64,000 nt of DNA from Agapetus fuscipes (taxonomy: Eukaryota; Arthropoda; Insecta; Trichoptera; Glossosomatidae): contig OX637339.1 of the NCBI GenBank assembly GCA_951799405.1, positions 5,580,001-5,644,000 on the forward strand, read 5' to 3'. Made by a program: the position numbers and the translations under genes. This document shows, piece after piece, positions 11,916-35,100 of the stretch (positions within the stretch are counted from its first letter, which is position 1; each line of letters opens with the position of its first letter). The notes under the pieces are model-generated. The model was not told the DNA's origin. It saw nothing but the letters and a program-made list of their open reading frames with translations, and did not search any database.

Positions 11916-12422
11916 CAGTGTTGCCACCTTAGTCTTAGTAATGGGGGCAATTGAAGAAGCTAAAAAGGGCTAGATCGGGCTAAAAGGAGCACAAAAAGAG
12001 TTGGTGTAGAAAAAGCCTAAAAAACACCTGGACTAATGATTTCAATTACTTATGTATTTATTTTTTAGTTTGAATCACAATAATTTTTTGCAAAATTAGG
12101 TTCAAAAATTAAAAATATTAGTTATTTTACAAACTAAAATTAACAAATTTTCCGTTTAGAATCATTTAGTCGCCATAGATATGTTGCCATAATCGAACAA
12201 ATGGTATCTACCAAAAAAAAAAAACAATATATATGACAAAAATCGCGAAAGTTTGATGTTATCGCGATGTTATCATGGCGCAAATTTCAGATTTTCGTAC
12301 AATATTTTTAAGTAAATGAAAAGGGCTAGATAGCCCTTTTTGGGCTAAATCATTAAACAACGAGTTCACCTGCAGTAATTAGTGCTAGATCTAGCCCCAA
12401 AAGGGCTAAGGTGGCAACACTG
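11916..12422. mobile_element. hAT MITE, 507 bp
   Basis: The terminal inverted repeats are CAGTGTTGCCACCTTAG and its exact complement. A perfect 8-bp duplication caggaaac lies at 11908-11915 and 12423-12430. The ends and duplication length are typical of hAT MITEs. The interior repeats AGGGCTAGAT-type words in both orientations and has no frame. Confidence 0.92.
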
Positions 12423-12430
12423 CAGGAAAC

Positions 12431-13817
12431 ATAAAGAAAAAATATAATGCTGTGAGCACAACCAGACCCCGTTAACTAGTATTTTGCTACTGGTAACCTT
12501 GTTTTATAATATCGGTAGCCATATTGGAATCCATCTTGGGTGTGGACATACTTGGGCACAATGGGAAGGAGTAAGGAGGAAGGAGAAAAGGTGGTTTTTT
12601 TTAACTGAAATCAGAATGAGCGTAAATAAAATTGAAATAATGATTTATATTTACCTACTGTTATTCATTTAAAAAAAGAGTTTAAGTGTTAATTAACTTT
12701 GTATTGTTTATTATTTATTAAATTACTGGTTTTTTTTTATAAAAAACTGATTAATAAATATATATTTAATGATGGTTGAACTGTGCTTAGCACCGGCCTG
12801 TTAGACGCCGTCGATCGTCTCAAACGTCAACTCTGTGAACGTCAATGCGTCAAGCGTATTTGAAATTAACTGTTATATTTTCACTGCAATTGAAGAGAGT
12901 GTAGAGATTAATGAAATCAAGAAGACTCCAGTGTCCGGAAATGTAGCACGTGCAGAAGACTCCAGGATCATCAGAACTGTCTTGGATGGTGCCCCCTCAG
13001 GTGTTAACCACGTAGACGAGGATGCGGTGGGCAGAGAACTTCGAAGCTGACGCCGAAGTTTTGGGAGTGAGGGGACCATCTGTGGGGACCATGGAGGGAA
13101 GCAGCACAAGGCAGAGTCCTGGAGGATTGTGGTGCAGGAGTCCCTGGATCCTTTAAGGCTGATGAGCCGAAGGAAGTGAAAGTAAAGTGTATAGATTTCA
13201 TATTATAAACATTTCCAGTCCTCAGACCATCATCAGGACAATCATCGGGGATCCAAAACTTTTGCAAGAAATACAGATACAGAATGCCAGTGTCCTTGAC
13301 AATATTATCTTCTCTGGCAGGTGCCTATTTGATTGTTTATCTACCTACTTAGTTTATTTTTGCCATATCATTTGTTTTTTATTATTTTTTTTCTTTGCAC
13401 AGTGTACCTATATTTTTGTGATTGTATGACTAATCTTTTTTGAATAAATAAATATTGTGCAAAATCTAATCGTTTTATTTTGACAGCTTTAGCAATAATA
13501 ATAATATTTATTAATAATATCAGGGCAGATAATAATATATGAATATAGTGGTGTGGGTGTACCCGCCTGTCGCGTGTTTATACACACATGCATACAAGAT
13601 CAAAGTCCGAATAGGTACTTGTTGAGGCAGCGAAGCAAGAAAGACGGAGAAGGGGGTTTCGAAGTACGTACCTACCTCAAAGCTATAGAGTGGCTTCTCT
13701 AAGTACCTATATACTCTGTGAGCACAACGTTGCAGCAATATTGCAATAAACTTGTTTTGTCATATTTGACATGACAATATAAATTTAAGTACAAATCAAA
13801 CTTGCAGCAAACTGACC
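12431..13817. other. Unassigned interior of nested element
   Basis: No protein could be recognised. A GC-richer stretch at 12800-13190 has open frames on both strands without known motifs. At 13239-13210 the minus strand carries a hammerhead-like core (CTGATGA, a short stem, GAAA). Confidence 0.35.
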
Positions 13818-13830
13818 TGCTATCTGGGTA

Positions 13831-14128
13831 AAAATCATCTTCATGTAAGAATTCATTATTTTATGTAAATAATTCACAACCAAACAAAAACTTTGCTGAC
13901 GAAATGCGACGGAATATTTTGACAGTTCATCCATCATTGCAGTATGGTCCTAGACCATACTGGAGAACAAACCCGATTCTGATGGTCAAACAATGTTAAT
14001 ATACTCGTCAAAACAATGTTAATACACTCTAAAAAATTGTCTTCATCGTAAGAATTCATTTTTTCATGTTAATTCACAATCAAACAAAAAATGTGATAAC
14101 AATTAAATACAAGGAATATTTTGACAGC
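13831..14128 (+). repeat. Imperfect 100-bp direct duplication
   Basis: 13831-13926 and 14033-14128 share the order GTAAGAATTCATT, AATTCACAA(C/T)CAAACAAA and GGAATATTTTGACAG. The first copy is cut by the right end of the nested element, which helps to place that insertion. Confidence 0.6.
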
Positions 14129-15476
14129 GCTTAAGCGTTGGTTAATATACCTGCCGACCTTACTTACCCAAGCGCTAGTATTTAGAGAGCCCTAGCGCTG
14201 CTTTTACCCTAAGTATTGTTTCTGAAACGAATTTCGCCAATCTGACAACTAGCGCGCCCTATGGTAAGTGCTAGTAGGATTCATGAATACGGGGGTTAAA
14301 ATGTCTGAAAAGTCAAAGACAATAATGCTATGGACTCGACATGGACTCGACAATTTTGGTAGATATTTTAATTTTTTTTGTTAATTTAAAACTCGAAAAC
14401 CTTTATTTTCTGTGAAAACTAAAAACAATTTGGAAAATATAAAATAATTGTAAACCCCTTGAAAAGAAAAAGGAAGTAGGTAATAATTAAATTGAGTTTG
14501 TTCTTACTTTTGGATTAAAAGCAATTTTATTTCACAACGGTGTTTTTTCCATTGCAACGTTTTAATTATGAAATGATTCCGTGAAACTTTTCACGGAAGA
14601 AACATGTTAATCAACTATTTTTATTAGTCGTAAATAATTTTAGTCGTAAGGGAAGTTTTAAATTTAATGTTGGTCTCGGCAAATAAGCGCCAAAAACAAT
14701 GACACAATATAATGTTAACACAATATATAATACCAATGCAATATTAATGACACAATTGCAATATTGCATTCTGTTTCATGAAAATACTTTTGAGGTTAAG
14801 AACCCGTAATATATTTCCACAACTAACATTGGAATATTCTGCCAGTTTGTACAACACCACGATGAATTTTAAATTATCTGTATGATTTTTTTTTTACTGG
14901 CGTATAGTTGAACTTAAATATAATAAAATAATTTCATTCCTACATTATTTTAATCCCATTCGATGTTTGAATAAACCGCAATAGCTAAATGTCATTAGAA
15001 GAAAAAGATTCTGTTTTGTTAAAAAAATATTTTGTTCAAATGTGTGTGGAGACGGAAAACCGATAGTTGCCGCTAAAAATCGCTGTCTGACGTCACTATC
15101 GAAACTTATTCAAAAAAATTTCGTGTGTCTAAACTGAGCCATAACAATTATTTCTTTATTTGCCATCATTTTTCAATTTGGGGTATTTAAAAGAAAATCG
15201 CGTAACTGCAATAAAAGCTGAGTAATTTTGTATGGTGAATATAATTTGTGTGTAGGTACTATATATTTTGTGTAGTATTGTGTGTAGGTCGTAGGTACTA
15301 TAAGTATCGCAGAATATTTGAAAATGGAAACGGTCGTGCCCAACCCTATCGTCAGCTGTCACTTAAAAGTTAAATAAAAATATAACCTAAAATTATTTCG
15401 GTGCAAGAGTTAGAAATAATGTCATTTTTATAGATTATTTCGTAAGAATAATAAAAAACCCTTTATTCGTTACAAA

Positions 15477-26691
<11,215 letters not shown>

Positions 26692-28620
26692 AATACATTG
26701 TTACACTCAGTGTTAAAAATCAGAATAAACATCTAGTCAATGTATTTACTTTATTCATATTTAACAACAAAAATAGTACAATAAACTAAAGAAATTCACT
26801 TACAATCATTCTGATCTATTTGATTGGCTTAGATTTATTACACATACTTCACTCGGTGAAGGCAAATACATTTAATAATTAATATTTTCTCCTTTGCCCA
26901 TGAAACAACGCATAAGAAATTGTTTTTTTTTAATACAGAAGAACAAGTGAAGATTACAGGGAAAGAGCAAGGAATGTCGATTGAAGAAAATTATGAATAG
27001 GTAAATCAAAATTTTAAATTTGAAATCATGGTTATTGCCTGTCACGAAGAACTGGAAATACCGCCATAAGCTGTGATAGCAACTGTTGTTGCATTACAAA
27101 TTTTGCAGAGCTTTAGATACACACAGATGCCACTAGATTTTTTTTTTTTCTTACGAACTTGTTTTCTTATTTATTTTTGCTGGCATTCCTTGTTTTTTAA
27201 TTTACGTTAGTTTAATTTACGACGGAATTACAAACACTTTCAGTCCTTAACCCATAAATGAACAGTAAATTTCAATTTTAAATCTTAATTTCAATTTTAT
27301 ATAAATGCGGTTTTTACACATCTTATACATACATTTGCCTGTAAGGGATGCTAGACCCTGATATACCTAGAGGGAGAGTGGAGAGAAATTATTTAAAAGC
27401 TACAACCGTGAAGATTGGCTTCAAAAAGCTGCTACCTACAGCGTCTTTACGTATCAAGTTTTGACAGAATATAGTACACAGGGGCGTGCATTCCATACAC
27501 GCACATGTATCCTTACGGTAGGCAAATTTTGATAAAATGTGCATTTAACCTTGAAGTTAAGATTGAAAATTGAAATGTTTGGTTCAATTTGAGTTATTCT
27601 TAGCAAGTAAATTAATATCATGTGTGATATTTTCAAGAAAAATATTTTTTAAGAAATAATATTTGCCTCTATGCTATGCACGGGCCTAATAGTGCACGTG
27701 GTTTAAAAAACTTGTAAACGACATATCATTCAAAATTTGTTTTTTTTTCTCCCTCTAGCCAATAGTCCATGCTCAAAGTTTATGAAAATACAATAATTTT
27801 ATTAATTAAAAAGACTTAATAAATACATGTATAACCATAAAGAAGACTTATTTGTATGTATTTTCTAAAAGAAAAAAAACTTTAAATTTGTTTATTTTCT
27901 TACGTCCTACCAATATAAGTACTGTCAGGGCCATTTCAGACACAATGCAATCTACCCGATTGTCTATGGATTACTGGACAAACTATTTGAAAGCTTCATA
28001 CACTACTGACTTTTGACCGGGTGGCAGATAGAAAAAAACTTAGAAAAACATGTAGTGTGTAATGGCTGTTATTTCAACTACAAAAATATATCACATGAAT
28101 ATAAGTAGATAAATAAGTAATTAAGTTAAAAAATGGGTTTTGTGATCCATTATGTGGAGGAGGTTGATTTTCTCAATGTTATGTCGGAATTGTATCGAAT
28201 AAATTAATTTATTTTAAAATGCCTAACGCCCTATTTCTAATTACTTAAGTATTTAGGTATTAAATATATTCCGTAAGGCTACTTAAAATTTAAAACTTCT
28301 GCAAAAATGAACATAAACAATGGGCTGCTATTAAAAATAATTTAATTCCATAGATTTGACTGGACGTTTTGTATATTACTTTTTCTTATAAGTCATGTTT
28401 GAAAAGCGCCCAATTGGTAATGAAATCACTGTCAATGGACAGGCAATTTAAAGTGTGGGAAAAAATGTGATTTCACTTGGCTGGGCTACAGGCAACACAG
28501 AGTCATAACTTCAGTACAATATTATGTAGGTACTTTGAAAAGACACTGATGCGCTATGCATTTAGCATAGCTGTCAACTGCATACTTTACACAATGCTGT
28601 AAAATATAAATTTCCCTGAT
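26692..28620. other. Intergenic DNA between NSUN4 and SLC17 (convergent)
   Basis: AATAAA at 26724-26729 probably ends NSUN4. No gene was found in the rest. TTTATT near 28207 (AATAAA on the minus strand) could end the SLC17 transcript but lies 900 bases from its stop. 28494-28645 is related to 30730-30890 (ATTATGTAGG, GGACACCAA / AAGACACTG words), a diverged repeat. Confidence 0.45.
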
Positions 28621-28639
28621 TATCGGGAATCCATTTTTA

Positions 28640-28990
28640 TGTACTATGAGAATGAAAGTACAAAAAAGCACAATGAGATGTTTCGGACATCTTGAAAGAA
28701 TGGATGAGGAACGACTAACAAAGAAAGTGTACAGAGGAAATGTCAGAGGAAAGCGTGAAAGGGGAAGACCGACGAAGGAATGGATAGACCAAATCAGTGA
28801 GATTGCGAAAGAATGGAAACTGCAGAGTGAGAATAAGAGAAGAGTATGTATAAAGAAAGTGATGAATGTTGAAGAGATATGCAAGGACAGAAAAAAGTGG
28901 AGACGTCGTCCCAGCGAAGTACCAGCCACCCCTAGTGGAACGGTGACAGGATACAGTACAGTACAGATGAGTGATGTCAAATAGCCAAGA
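28640..28990 (+). mobile_element. LINE polymerase C-terminal fragment
   Basis: The plus strand reads MRCFGHLERMDEERLTKKVY, then GKRERGRPTKEWID. This is the zinc-free tail of RTE/CR1-like endonuclease/reverse transcriptases (FGHVERM, RGRP). The 3' end CCTAGTGGAACGGTGACAGG resembles the ends at 25890 and 63365. Confidence 0.8.
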
Positions 28991-29115
28991 GATATTTTGA
29001 TTGTGTGGAGTCCATTATACATACAAATAATAGATTCATAGCATTATTTCCTACGTCAAAAACTTGTCATTTTTTTGAGTAAATCAGATGACAATTGTTT
29101 CTTTTAATAAGATGT

Positions 29116-32100
29116 CTAGGGTCCGTTGTCATCTTGATTTCCCGCTCCCAACGCCTGTCTCTCAGATCTCTCTATCTCCAGGTCTTCCATGGTCTTGTGT
29201 GGTTTGTTCCACGGCTGTTCTACGGCAGATCCAAATATGGTGTAGACAATAATCTCAACAGCGTACAGCGCGATTGTCACATAGAATATTATCCTCCAGG
29301 CTGATATGGTTTGCTGAAAATATATTTAAAAGATATTATATTGCTACAAACTTGGAGTACCTATTTGCGTCAGTACAGGTGCAATAGTTTGTGTAAAACA
29401 GTCCAGTATGATCATAGAGAGTATGATCCATGATGGTGGTAGTAAGGTATATAGAACGGCGGTCTGGTATGAGCGAGAGATCGAATGATCTGCAATATAC
29501 AAGAAAGATCTCTTTTGTACCTATATATAGGGACTGCTATGGTGCGGAGGGCGGTTAGTCTTTCCAAGCATTTTGCTGTGAAGACCAATACACGCAGAGA
29601 TTATCAACTATTGTAAATTGTGAACCAAACCGTGTAAAATAAATTCTGTTAAAATAAATAATTGCAGTTTAATTAAAAGAGAACACAGTAAAATCATAAC
29701 AATATTATCTACTTTTTCGACAGTTATTTTGTGAGTTATTTTTTATGAATTTAAATAAAATTCATTTTGGTTATAATTCAATTTTTGAGTTTATTTTGCA
29801 CACAACCAAGTTTTCATCTTAAACCTGAAGCTGGGAGGTACTGCTTCTTTCAAAACTGGTTGTGTACAAAATAAACTCTAAAAGTGAATTATAACTAAAT
29901 TCAATTGTATGTACTTAAATGTATAAAAGGTGTCAATAATCATTCATATAGCTTTTTAGTATAATCATTTTAATCGGCGCTTTGGTCGAACAAATCAAGA
30001 TGGTATCTTTGACTAGCGTGTTTGTAATAATAACAATGCTGGTTTGATTCCTGTCCCTTGCCAGTTGTTATGACCCTTGTTCAAAGGATGTCATTGAGTA
30101 ATGAATTACTGATAATTCATGAAAGTAATAAGAATATATTTCCCAAAATTAAAAGGAAGCACAAAAAATAGATAAGAGAACCAAATGTGGCAATTGGCTG
30201 CTGTCTTTAACAACCAATAACAAAATATTTTCATGACTTTTACTAGCTACTCTACTTTACTTATATATTAATAAATCATTTAATATTACTTACATTCCCA
30301 TGTGTGATGTATCCAACAAACAATGGTACGATTATTCCCGATAGTGTTGCCATTGTGTTAGTTAACGCCATCAGAGTACCTGAAAAAAAGTTGCATTAAA
30401 AAAAATCATCCCTCAATTCTTTTTCGGGCTTTCAACAAACACTTTTATTATTATTTAATTAATATTTTTAATGGTTTCTTATCATTATTTTAAATAGATT
30501 TAAAGAAACAAGTTATAAATACTTGCAACACTGTTTATTTTCACTATTTTTTTATACAAAAAATTAAAAAAGTTTTCATTCCTCAGATCATTATCAGGTA
30601 TAATTTGAAAAAAACAAGTTTCTACGTGCCGTCCCACTTGTTAAGTCTAATAATTTTTTATTAAATTATATCATAATGTACTCAGAATCTTTGAAATTGG
30701 GGAATATTTGTGATGTCACATGGCCGCAGGCTAAAAACAGTACAGAGCGTCATAATTTCCATACAATAATTATTATGTAGGCAGTTTGAAAGGACACCAA
30801 AGTGCACCGTACTGCATTTAGTATTTCCGCCAAGTGTATGAGCTGTCAGTGCTGTGAACTAGAAAAAGTCCCTAATTATAGGGAATTAATTTGTAATTTA
30901 TGGTGGCGTTACATGGTCAATCTATAATAACTCAACTTATTTATTCAAATTGTAATACCTGATAATGGTCTGAAAAACCGAAAACGTTTGGATTTTTTTT
31001 AAATATTGAAAAAGAAACATTGTTACAAGTAAAGACTAACTTATTATTTCTTGAGATCTTATTAAAAAATATAAGTTACCTGCAAAGTTTGGTGCGATGT
31101 CAATGTGGTTGGACAGGAATCCACAGAACATTCCTCCGATGCCAGTTACGGCTGCTCCCATGAGGACGATGCCCAGGGTTCTGTCACAGCCAATGAAGCA
31201 CAGAGCCAAGAGACACAGCATTGGCACCAAGGAAGCTGAAATCAAATTCAACGTGATATAATGCCATCATCAAAGAGACTTGGTAAAAATAGCATAACAA
31301 TGCGCTCGGCAGAAACCGGAGCCAAAACACAGATTGTAGAACCGTTAAGAAGAGTGAACACTTAAAAAACCGTTAAAAAGAGCATGAATTTGCAGTTGCT
31401 GGTCCTGTAGTCTGGAACACGCTGCCTCATCATGTGAGAGAGCTAGAGGACCATGGGAAGCTCTGAAATGCATTATTTTTTTTATTTTTTTTGGCATCTC
31501 ACCCTGAAGGATGTTACAGCCGTGGATTCATCTGTTAGTTGCAGGAATGTTTAAGAATTAATTTGTAACATATTTGTGATGATTTTAGATTAATTAAAAT
31601 ACTTTTTTAACTTTGTTACAATTCACTTGAGTTTTATTTTTTTAAAAAACACAACCAGTTTCGGGAGAAGCAGTATCTCCCATCTTCAGGTGTAAATATC
31701 AACTAACATAAAATACAAAATTACCAAATTAAGCAAGGATTTAATTTGTAGTACTGGTGGGGGTAAGTGGGGGGCGGGGCTTAATTGGAAACAAAGAAAG
31801 TAATGGCGAAGTGTTAGGAAAGAGGATATTATTTAAGAGGTTATTTTCAGAATTAATATTTTTTTGGATTTCTAGATTTTCAAAATTGTTCATAATTTTA
31901 CCTTTGTAGGGGATGGGATGAAGGAGTTTTAATGTGTGAGTGTGAAAGGAATGGTTTGATTCAATGATGTGGTTGGCGAACTCAGAGTGACTGTTGCTCG
32001 TTAGGCAACGGCGGTGTTCTTGTATTCTAATTTTTAGATTTCTTGCGGTTTGTCCAATATATTTGAGTTCGCAATCACCACAGGAAATCTCATATATGCC

Positions 32101-35100
32101 ACTTTTCATCATCCAGTCAATTTTATCTTTTGAGTTAAAGAGGATGTTTTTTAAATTATTGTTTGTGTAGAACGCGGGTTTAATGTAACTGGGCAGTAAT
32201 TTAGAAATTTTGATAGATAATGGACCTGTGTAGAGAATTTTTTTCCAATACGTTTTATCTGTGGTATTATTATCAAGTGCAGAGTAAAGATACTTTTTAA
32301 CAAGAATTTGATATTTTTTATTATTTAGCAGTTTATCTATCAATTTGTGTTCATATCCATTATTACAAGCTATTTGTTTAATGGTTGACAATTCTTGAGA
32401 GTAATCATTATTATTAAGTGGGATTTTTACGAGTCTATTTAGCATACTGTGAAAACTAGCTAATTTATGTGCGGTGGGGTGGGAGGAATGAAACGGTATT
32501 ACAGTGTCTGTGTGGGTAGGTTTACGATATATGTTGAAATCTAGTTTATTATTTGTGATTTTAATGGAGATGTCTAAAAAGTTTAAGTTATTATTAACGT
32601 TTTTTTCCAGTGTGAATTTAATATTGTGATGTAGAGTGTTAATGTGGGAAAGGAGAGATTCTAGTTGCCTATCAGTACCATTAAAAATACAAAATATATC
32701 ATCTACGTAACGATACCATTTAAATATTTTTTGTACAAGGGGATGGTTTGAATTTAATAAATCAGTTTCCAGTTTACTTAAGAACATATCAGCTAATAAT
32801 GGGGAGATGGGTGAACCCATGGGTAAACCTTCTCTTTGTTCGTAAAATTTATCATTAAATTGGAAATAGTTTTGTGTTGTACATACATTGAACATTCTCA
32901 TCATTTCATCAACAATAGCATCACTTAAATCCGATTCGTATAATAAGTCATTAAAAATATTTTTTGCATCTGGTATAGGTACATTTGTAAATAGATTAAC
33001 AACATCGAAGGAAACAAGTTTTGAGTTATTGGGTACAAATAGATTTTTTACGGAGTTGATAAGTTCTAAACTGTTTTTTATTGTGTGAGTCGGGTTATAA
33101 ATTTTTGAAGAGTTTATTAGAAAATTAAGATGTTTACAAATTTTGTAGTTGGGGGCACTAACATATGACACTACAGGTCTTATCGGGATATTTTGTTTGT
33201 GTAATTTGGGAAGTCCATATAACCTGGGGGCTTGTGGATTCATTAGTGTCAGGGAATTACCACCATTTACGTTAATGGTGGGGCAGTTTTTAATCACTTG
33301 TTTCACTTTTTCTTGGAAATTTGAAGTAGGATTTTTGTGTAACACTACGAAAATGTTGTCCTTTATATCGGATCGGATTTAAGTGATGCTATTGTTGATG
33401 AAATGATGAGAATGTTCAATGTATGTACAACACAAAACTATTTCCAATTTAATGATAAATTTTACGAACAAAGAGAAGGTTTACCCATGGGTTCACCCAT
33501 CTCCCCATTATTAGCTGATATGTTCTTAAGTAAACTGGAAACTGATTTATTAAATTAAAAAAGTATTTTAATTAATTAAAATGTGCTTTCACAAAGTTAC
33601 TGCCCAAAATCTAAATAATATGATTTTAGATTTTTATACAATTTTTAAGAATTGATTTGAACAAAATGCTATTAATTTTAGAGGAATTAAGTGCCAAGAG
33701 GTGTTCTATGTTTACCGTGAAATGCATTATGATAATGCAAAATAAGTGATAAAAAAAAGTTGTCATTGAAAAAAAGATCTTACCAAAAAGTGTTCCGATT
33801 TTTCTGCTCGTCGTAGTTGTAATAATTCCTCGGTTCCTCAGGACGTCCAGAGTTTTCCCCAGGCCGAGGCTGAAGAACCACAGAGTGAGGAACGGGAAAG
33901 CTGTGAGTACTGCGTTCTGGAATTTGTAAAGAAATCACTGTAAGGTTTCGGTTAATAGCTCAGTTGGTAGAATGCTTGCGTTCCGTACCAGAGGGCTAAG
34001 AGTCAATCCCCACCAAGGGTGTTAGGAATGATTCCCAGCAATGCAAGACTTACAGCCTCCACAAGATATTAGAACGAGCCTTATCAGAAGCTGGGAAACC
34101 CCCATTCCAAGTGAATTGGTTCCCGAAAGGCTGTTTCCCTTATCAGTGAAAATAGATAATATCTAAACACCACATGCCCGGTCCGTAGTCCAGTGGTAAC
34201 ACTTCCGACTCCTAAATGGAAGGTTGTTGGTTTGAATCATGGCGGAGCACAAAAAATATACCATTTATATTTTCAAATATACTCATCGCTGGGTTGAAAA
34301 ATTCATATACCTTTACCAATGACTGGTCACCAAACGTCCATCCAGCCTTACAGTAACTGGATCTTGCTTGAGAATGACGTGACAACCAAACTCGTAAAAA
34401 GTCCGGTCGATAGCTCAGTTGGTAGAATGCTTAATTCTATACTGAGAGCAAGGGTTCGATCCCCACCGAGGGTGTCAGAAATGATTTCCCGTTTCGGTAT
34501 TTATTTCAAACCCAAATACCGGCAAGGTGTACTCAGCCTTAACAAGAAATGAGAACCAGCCTCCTCAGGAGCTGGGAAACCCTCACTTCAACTGAAGTGG
34601 TTGGTGTGAGGCTGGCCCCCTTACCCATAAAAATAAATAGGTGCCAGATCGCCACATGCGACCCCTTTGTTGATAACAAGTTACACTATATGTGTAGCTT
34701 AGTTGTGTTTTCTTTCAACGCGGTAAGAAGTTGCATTGCATGTGCAGCTCAGTTCATAAGGTCTTTATTGTTTTTATCAATATGTACAAAGTATTACAAT
34801 AAAAATAAATTTTAAAAATCTAATTACAATAAATACTCCCCAAAGTAAGCATAGCTTGTGTTTTGGGGAGGATTCCAACTTATCTTAACTTAAAATTAAT
34901 CACTTAATAGATAAAAATCATAAAAAACAAAATATACACCATTTAGTCATTTACTCAGCAAAAACAGAAAGACAAAAAATAAAATAAAATAACATAACAT
35001 AAAAAGGTAACATGTTTAAATAGAAAATACAGAAATAGGAATTATACATATATACACATATGTAGATATATGAAAAAAATAACAAAAATAATAATGATAA

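Larger units (their letters stand above)
10206..13831. mobile_element. Nested 3.6-kb element with 14-bp inverted ends
   Basis: TTACCCAGATAGCA (10206-10219) is perfectly inverted at 13818-13831, and the subterminal DNA on both sides is rich in ACTTGCA / CAAGTTTG words. The outside flanks join to a sequence resembling 14010-14050, which supports a real insertion. Inside are a LINE fragment, a piggyBac-like remnant, a family R copy and a hAT MITE. Confidence 0.6.
9468..15129. mobile_element. Possible 5.7-kb element bounded by 40-bp inverted repeats
   Basis: The left arm at 9468-9507 (GACACGAATT ... AGTGACGTCA) is matched in inverse by 15088-15129, with a shared core of about 31 identical bases. 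The arms may be the ends of one large decayed transposon that lies between Ku70 and NSUN4 and holds other insertions, or two separate solo ends. I could not find a clear target duplication. Confidence 0.4.
31594..33585 (-). mobile_element. Penelope-like element, 5' part replaced by an inverted copy
   Basis: The element inserted in the SLC17 intron on the same strand as the gene. The direct repeat ATTAATTAAAAT at both edges (about 31594 and 33574) may be the target duplication. The right end also repeats about 22 bases of the left end in inverse. The coding part runs 33345-31741. Its 5' part is cut, and 33371-33556 is an inverted copy of codons about 138-198. A hammerhead-like core lies at 31690-31646 on the minus strand. 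Confidence 0.8.

Noticed and set aside
28522..29022. 166-codon hydrophobic minus-strand frame
   Set aside because: It is the antisense shadow of the LINE tail on the plus strand at 28640-28990.
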